Under the pieces are notes generated by a model, which made no database searches, was not told where the DNA came from, and saw nothing but the letters and a program-made list of their open reading frames with translations. From the NCBI GenBank assembly GCA_024277475.1, contig JAJRVC010000191.1, positions 1 to 10,093 on the forward strand: a DNA stretch of 10,093 bases. Direction: 5' to 3'. Numbering within the stretch: position 1 is the first letter of the stretch; every line of letters starts with the position of its first letter. Origin of the DNA: Deltaproteobacteria bacterium. Lineage in GTDB: Bacteria; Desulfobacterota; Desulfobacteria; Desulfobacterales; JAFDCJ01. Position numbers and translations under genes: made by a program. Below are positions 7,164 to 10,093 of this stretch, piece by piece.

Positions 7164-7178
7164 AGCTCCTAAGGAGTT
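7164..7178. repeat. Palindrome between toxin and kinase genes
   Basis: CTCCTAAGGAG (7166-7176) is a perfect 11-base inverted repeat, extendable by a G-T and an A-T pair to 7164-7178. It contains the Shine-Dalgarno-like core AGGAG on both strands, yet lies about 40 bases upstream of the kinase start, too far to serve it. The stem is too short and lacks a T run, so it is unlikely to terminate transcription. An operator or small RNA hairpin is possible. Confidence 0.4.
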
Positions 7179-7197
7179 AGTACGTTTTACCGCAACA

Positions 7198-7542
7198 CTA
7201 TGACAATGCCAGACTCAGTTTAATGGCTCTATCGACATCATCCATCCGGTCCCTGTCAAGCCGCCCAAGTCGTTTTTCCAATCTATTTTTTGGGATAGTA
7301 AGTATTTGGCTTGTTTTTATGATCGAAGGCCAATCAAGTCCGCTTTCGGGTGGCTTGACCTCGACGTTCATTGGATAAATCCTCACTGAGCCCGAAATTG
7401 CAGCGACAATGGTTGTTGATGCTTTTTCGTTACCAATATCATTTTGAATGACCAGCGCCGGCCGCCGGCCCGCTTGCTCCCTTCCTCGGGCAGGATTCCA
7501 GTTAACGAGCCACACATCACCTCGTTTGGGAAAATCATTCAT
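7198..7542 (-). CDS. MazF/PemK-family toxin (mRNA endoribonuclease) of a type II TA pair
   Basis: Small toxin of 114 residues, the normal size for the family, expected to cleave single-stranded RNA at short specific sequences and halt growth when free of antitoxin. The N-terminus KRGDVWLVNWNP (6-17) forms the first beta-strand. GREQAGRRPALVIQND (20-35) carries the conserved Arg of the active site, TTIVAAISGS (43-52) supplies the conserved Ser/Thr region, and KTSQILTIPKNRL (76-88) matches the strand before the last helix. It resembles Bacillus EndoA more than E. coli MazF in the IQNDIGN stretch (from memory). The ATG at 7542 overlaps the antitoxin stop (ATGA), so the pair is translationally coupled. 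Cleavage specificity cannot be predicted. The fold appears complete. Confidence 0.93.
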   Translation of the reverse strand: MNDFPKRGDVWLVNWNPARGREQAGRRPALVIQNDIGNEKASTTIVAAISGSVRIYPMNVEVKPPESGLDWPSIIKTSQILTIPKNRLEKRLGRLDRDRMDDVDRAIKLSLALS

Positions 7543-7772
7543 TGCACAATCTCCCTTTGGCCTTCAAGAAAGATGTCTGCCAAGGCTTCATCCTCTGCGG
7601 CCATTTCCTCATATCCTTTTGCCATAAGTGTCTCGGTTTCTTTCTTCAGCCACAACCTGAAGGCTTTCTGCGCTAGCTGACTTTTTGCCATATTAAGAGT
7701 CTTAGAGGCTATTTCGATGGCGTCATAAAGGTCTTCATCAATGGTTAAGCTGACTTTTCTCTTGGTTCTCAT
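7539..7772 (-). CDS. Ribbon-helix-helix antitoxin of the MazF-like toxin
   Basis: Antitoxin of 77 residues. The N-terminal half (4-48, KRKVSLTIDEDLYDAIEIAS and following helix) fits a MetJ/Arc-type ribbon-helix-helix DNA-binding domain: an antiparallel strand KVSLTI, then two helices. The acidic C-terminal tail (about 55-77, EEMAAEDEALADIF) is the part expected to wrap the toxin. It probably binds its own promoter and neutralises the toxin, as is known for this class. ATG at 7772 has an AAGGAG Shine-Dalgarno (7780-7785) seven bases upstream, much stronger than any signal before the toxin, in keeping with excess antitoxin synthesis. It is the first gene of the minus-strand run and diverges from the LarA-like gene. 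Confidence 0.9.
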   Translation of the reverse strand: MRTKRKVSLTIDEDLYDAIEIASKTLNMAKSQLAQKAFRLWLKKETETLMAKGYEEMAAEDEALADIFLEGQREIVQ

Positions 7773-7796
7773 TTAATAGCTCCTTTTTACCATATT

Positions 7797-7834
7797 AATT
7801 ATACGATAATAATTCTTATCTATAGTCTTGTCAA
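7797..7834 (-). promoter_or_regulatory. Promoter and likely operator of the toxin-antitoxin pair
   Basis: On the minus strand a perfect TTGACA (7829-7834) is followed after exactly 17 bases by TATTAT (7806-7811, 5/6). An inverted repeat with arms AATTAT and ATAATT (7797-7802 and 7809-7814, 6-base spacer) covers the -10 element, where a ribbon-helix-helix repressor would block polymerase. The antitoxin ATG is about 30 bases downstream. The rest of the 238-base divergent spacer (7773-8010) shows no strong promoter for the LarA-like gene; a CCCCCGGGGG palindrome lies near 7934-7943. Confidence 0.6.
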
Positions 7835-8010
7835 TAATACTTAAATTATGGATCACAAAATGACATTTGCATTCCCACCGGACATGCGCTAAACTTTGCC
7901 GATCCTACAGTGGTTCTTCCTTCGTATGGCTCCCCCGGGGGCTATCCCGCTGGAAAGACCTGAATTATTTCCTATCGCAACGAACCGTTTAAAAAGGATG
8001 GAATTTCAAA

Positions 8011-8793
8011 ATGAGCCTGGTGAATAGTCTAAAGCTGCCTCTTATGCATTTGATTCAGCAAAATTTCAACGTCCCACCACCAGTAGACGTGACGACGGAG
8101 ATCGTACGGGAATGGAATAAGATAAAACAGCATATTCACATTTCACAAGGAGCCCGGGTGGCAGTGGGCGTGGGAAGCCGCGGCATCGCTAACCTGGTTG
8201 AGGTGGTCCGTTCGGTGGTTGTTCACTTGAGGGAAACAGGCGCCGATCCATTCATTAATCCGGCCATGGGTTCACACGGTGGTGCCTCAGCCGAAGGACA
8301 GATCCGGGTATTGTCTCATCTGGGGATCACCGAGGAAAGCGTCGGTGCCCCCCTGCGAGCCACTATGGATGTCAAGCCGATGGGCCAGACGGATGGAATC
8401 CCTCTCTTCATTGACCGCTTGGCCTTTGAGGCCGATGGGATTGTCCTGATCAATCGTGTGAAACCGCACACTGATTTTTCCGGACCCACGGAAAGCGGTG
8501 TCATCAAGATGATGGCTATCGGGCTAGGAAACCAGGTTGGTGCGGATCACTACCACCGACTGGCCGTGGTGCGTGACATGTATGAAATATTCAATCGAGC
8601 AGGCATGTCTTTGATTGAGCAAACCAAATTTTTGTTTGGGGTCGATTTGGTGGAAAACCAGGAGCATCGGACATGTATGGTGAGAATGGCGACAGCCGAA
8701 ATGCTTCCTAAAACTGAAGAAGAACTGCTCATCAAAGCCAGGGAATACTTTCCAAGCCTGCCTGTGGATGAGATCAGATCTTCTGATTATTGA
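8011..8793 (+). CDS. LarA-like protein, N-terminal fragment as it stands
   Basis: As written the first frame yields 260 residues, the last five of which (RSSDY) are out-of-frame residues before the stop. It carries the Lar_N-type domain: a Rossmann-like strand VAVGVGSRG (51-58), MGSHGGA (His89), INRVKPHTDF (His153), a Lys in VIKMMAIGLG (Lys166) and HYH (His180, His182). By position these could correspond to LarA His108, His174, Lys184 and His200; the Lys-to-His spacing of 16 matches. ATG at 8011 follows AAGGA (7994-7998) with a rather long 12-base spacer; Met12 is an alternative start. Confidence 0.75.
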   Translation: MSLVNSLKLPLMHLIQQNFNVPPPVDVTTEIVREWNKIKQHIHISQGARVAVGVGSRGIANLVEVVRSVVVHLRETGADPFINPAMGSHGGASAEGQIRVLSHLGITEESVGAPLRATMDVKPMGQTDGIPLFIDRLAFEADGIVLINRVKPHTDFSGPTESGVIKMMAIGLGNQVGADHYHRLAVVRDMYEIFNRAGMSLIEQTKFLFGVDLVENQEHRTCMVRMATAEMLPKTEEELLIKAREYFPSLPVDEIRSSDY

Positions 8794-9283
8794 TGAAATC
8801 GGCAAAGACATCAGTGGAGCCGGTATGGATCCCAATGTTACCGGTCGTGTGCCCTCACGTTTTTTTAAACAACCGGCCGGCCCCAATGTTACCCGTATCT
8901 TCGTGCGTGATCTATCGCAGGCGAGCGTAGGGAACGCCATCGGAATCGGCGGTGCCGATGTCACAACCAGACGTTTGGTAGAAAAAATCGATTCAGATAA
9001 AACAGCTATGAATTGCATAACCGCCTGCGATCCCGAGGGTGGACGCATACCTCTCAGCTATTCCAACGACCGGGAAGCGATTGCAGCTGCCCTGATGACC
9101 ATTCGACCTTACACACAGGAAAATTTAAAAATCGTACATATCAAAAACACGTCGGAACTTGGAAAAATGATGGTCTCATGTGGTTGTCTGTCAAATCTGA
9201 AAAACAAACAGACTTTTACCATCAATCGTAAAAATACCCGACTTGAGTTTGATTCCGCCGGCAATCTTATTTCAATGATTTAA
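8768..9283 (+). CDS. LarA-like protein, C-terminal fragment in shifted frame
   Basis: This frame encodes the remaining C-terminal domain. Its native sequence begins at Asp (8777), not at the ATG at 8768, which has no Shine-Dalgarno and lies inside the upstream gene, so it is unlikely to be translated on its own except by coupling. Recognisable blocks are DEIGKDISGAGMDPNVTGR (about residues 9-27), an IGIGGADVTT stretch (58-67) and an ITACDPEGGRIPL region (84-96), conserved in this LarA-like subgroup as far as I recall. The convergent rhomboid gene ends 71 bases further on with no clear terminator between. Confidence 0.6.
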   Translation: MRSDLLIIDEIGKDISGAGMDPNVTGRVPSRFFKQPAGPNVTRIFVRDLSQASVGNAIGIGGADVTTRRLVEKIDSDKTAMNCITACDPEGGRIPLSYSNDREAIAAALMTIRPYTQENLKIVHIKNTSELGKMMVSCGCLSNLKNKQTFTINRKNTRLEFDSAGNLISMI

Positions 9284-9354
9284 AAAGATAAGCGGAAAAA
9301 TTCAGTCACTGAGACACAAAAGCGCAAAAATAATCTGAACACCGACGGTTTTAA

Positions 9355-10093
9355 TCAGGTCCGAATCAGTACTTTAAGAAAAAGGTCTCCCCGCTGACCC
9401 GTTGGAACTTTTTCCCCAAGGCCCTTGAGCCGAAGTTTGCGACCTTCCTGTATTCCTGCCGGTACCGCCACTTTATAAAGCTGTTTATGAAAACCCCGCG
9501 GAATGCTTACCAGCTTGCTTGTTCCTGTGACGGCCTCATAGGGTGTAATGGCGATTGTTCCGTAGAGGTGGGGCTCCGGTCCGGACCCGATCGGCCGAAT
9601 GACTTGCAGACGCGGGGTCTTTCTCCGTTCGGTTATGCGGCGGCGTAATTTTTCAGGAGGTGGTGCACTCTGCAATGCCAGCAACAATTTCAAGAAAATG
9701 ATACCGAAAACAAACCCCCCGATATGGGCCCACCAGGCAACACCGCTCACCTGGCCGTGGCTGCCGGCGGCATTGATAAATTGCAGAACAAACCAAATCC
9801 CAAGAAAAAAAGCGGCTGGAATCTCCAGAAAGTAAGGAATAAAAAAGATGGGAATCAACGTTAATATTCTGGCGCGTGGATGAAGAATAAAGTAGGCGCC
9901 CATCACCCCGGCAATGGCACCGCTGGCACCAATGGTGGGGACATTCGAATTCAGATTCAGCACCACATGGGATAAACCCGACGCTAGCCCGCAAATAATG
10001 TAAAACAACAGATAACGTACGGGGCCAAGTCGATCTTCAACGTTGTCTCCGAAGATATAAAGAGACCACATGTTGCCTATCAGATGCCAGAAA
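9355..10093 (-). CDS. Rhomboid intramembrane serine protease with C-terminal DnaJ-like domain, 5'-truncated by window edge
   Basis: Inner-membrane serine protease that cuts substrates within or near transmembrane segments. The frame stays open to the right edge, so the start is outside. Seven codons precede the internal Met at 10071 and complete the family motif HLIGNMWSLYIFGDNVEDRLG (from about residue 3). Numbering from the first full visible codon, the nucleophile is Ser57 in GASGAIAGVMGAY and the partner is His123 in WWAHIGGFVFG; several hydrophobic helices lie between. After the last helix comes a basic linker (about 145-172), then some 70 residues (9358-9570) starting LYGTIAITPYEAVTGT and containing KVAVPAGIQEGRKLRLKGLG and RGDLFLKV. 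These match a DnaJ C-terminal peptide-binding subdomain. J domain and zinc finger are absent. The domain should face the cytosol. The gene converges on the LarA-like gene. Confidence 0.92.
   Translation of the reverse strand, partial: FWHLIGNMWSLYIFGDNVEDRLGPVRYLLFYIICGLASGLSHVVLNLNSNVPTIGASGAIAGVMGAYFILHPRARILTLIPIFFIPYFLEIPAAFFLGIWFVLQFINAAGSHGQVSGVAWWAHIGGFVFGIIFLKLLLALQSAPPPEKLRRRITERRKTPRLQVIRPIGSGPEPHLYGTIAITPYEAVTGTSKLVSIPRGFHKQLYKVAVPAGIQEGRKLRLKGLGEKVPTGQRGDLFLKVLIRT

Larger units (their letters stand above)
8011..9283 (+). pseudogene. LarA-like (Lar_N/DUF2088) gene split by a +1 frameshift
   Basis: Two plus-strand frames, 8011-8793 and 8768-9283, together encode one LarA-like protein. 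Skipping the single A at 8776 joins frame 1 after VDEI to frame 2 at DLLIIDEIGKDISG, giving an uninterrupted product of 423 residues, about the length of Lactobacillus LarA (424). The joined sequence DEIDLLIIDEIG is what I expect of the family at this point. The LarA family are nickel-pincer-cofactor racemases/epimerases of alpha-hydroxy acids. This subgroup, with MGSHGGASAEGQ and KPHTDFSG motifs, has no function I can assign. No other stop or frame break is visible, so the lesion is recent, a sequencing error, or, less likely, programmed frameshifting. Confidence 0.8.

Noticed and set aside
9302..9312. Inverted repeat TCAGTCACTGA between the LarA-like and rhomboid genes as a terminator
   Set aside because: The stem is only five pairs with a one-base loop and there is no T run on either strand.

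Overview
The window looks like an ordinary chromosomal segment of a Gram-negative anaerobe, most likely a deltaproteobacterium (Desulfobacterota, Desulfosarcina/Desulfobacterales type). I infer this from the mix of genes: a sigma-54 NtrC-type response regulator followed by a bacterial archaemetzincin, a long 'plant-type' cofactor-independent phosphoglycerate mutase, a LarA-like protein and a rhomboid with a DnaJ-like tail. No 16S rRNA or other marker is present, so the assignment is tentative.

Layout. Plus strand, 1-1724: the 3' part of an NtrC-family regulator gene (the start lies upstream of the window) overlaps an archaemetzincin gene by 4 bases. Minus strand, 1745-7772, read right to left: a ribbon-helix-helix antitoxin and MazF/PemK toxin (7772 to 7198), an FGGY-family carbohydrate kinase (7125 to 5521), a sphingosine-1-phosphate-lyase-like PLP enzyme (5314 to 3896), a 519-base non-coding gap rich in small inverted and direct repeats, and phosphoglycerate mutase (3376 to 1745), which converges on the archaemetzincin. 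Plus strand, 8011-9283: a LarA-like (Lar_N/DUF2088) gene split into two reading frames by one apparent extra base near 8776. Minus strand, 9355 to the right edge: a rhomboid intramembrane protease, cut at its 5' end by the window, with a DnaJ C-terminal-like domain fused to its cytosolic tail.

How the genes may work together. The regulator and archaemetzincin are very probably translationally coupled and co-expressed. Kinase and lyase are neighbours on one strand and could form a small metabolic unit, but the 206-base gap and the lack of an obvious shared substrate make this only a hypothesis. The toxin-antitoxin pair has its own promoter/operator candidate and may read through into the kinase gene. 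The mutase has a good promoter candidate of its own and is a housekeeping glycolytic gene.

Most worth a second look are the rhomboid-DnaJ fusion, the S1P-lyase homologue beside a sugar kinase, the frameshifted LarA-like gene that keeps its apparent nickel-site residues, and the GAFTDA variant in the regulator's sigma-54 contact loop. I see no CRISPR array, RNA gene, insertion sequence or prophage. No single stretch is clearly a wholly new system.
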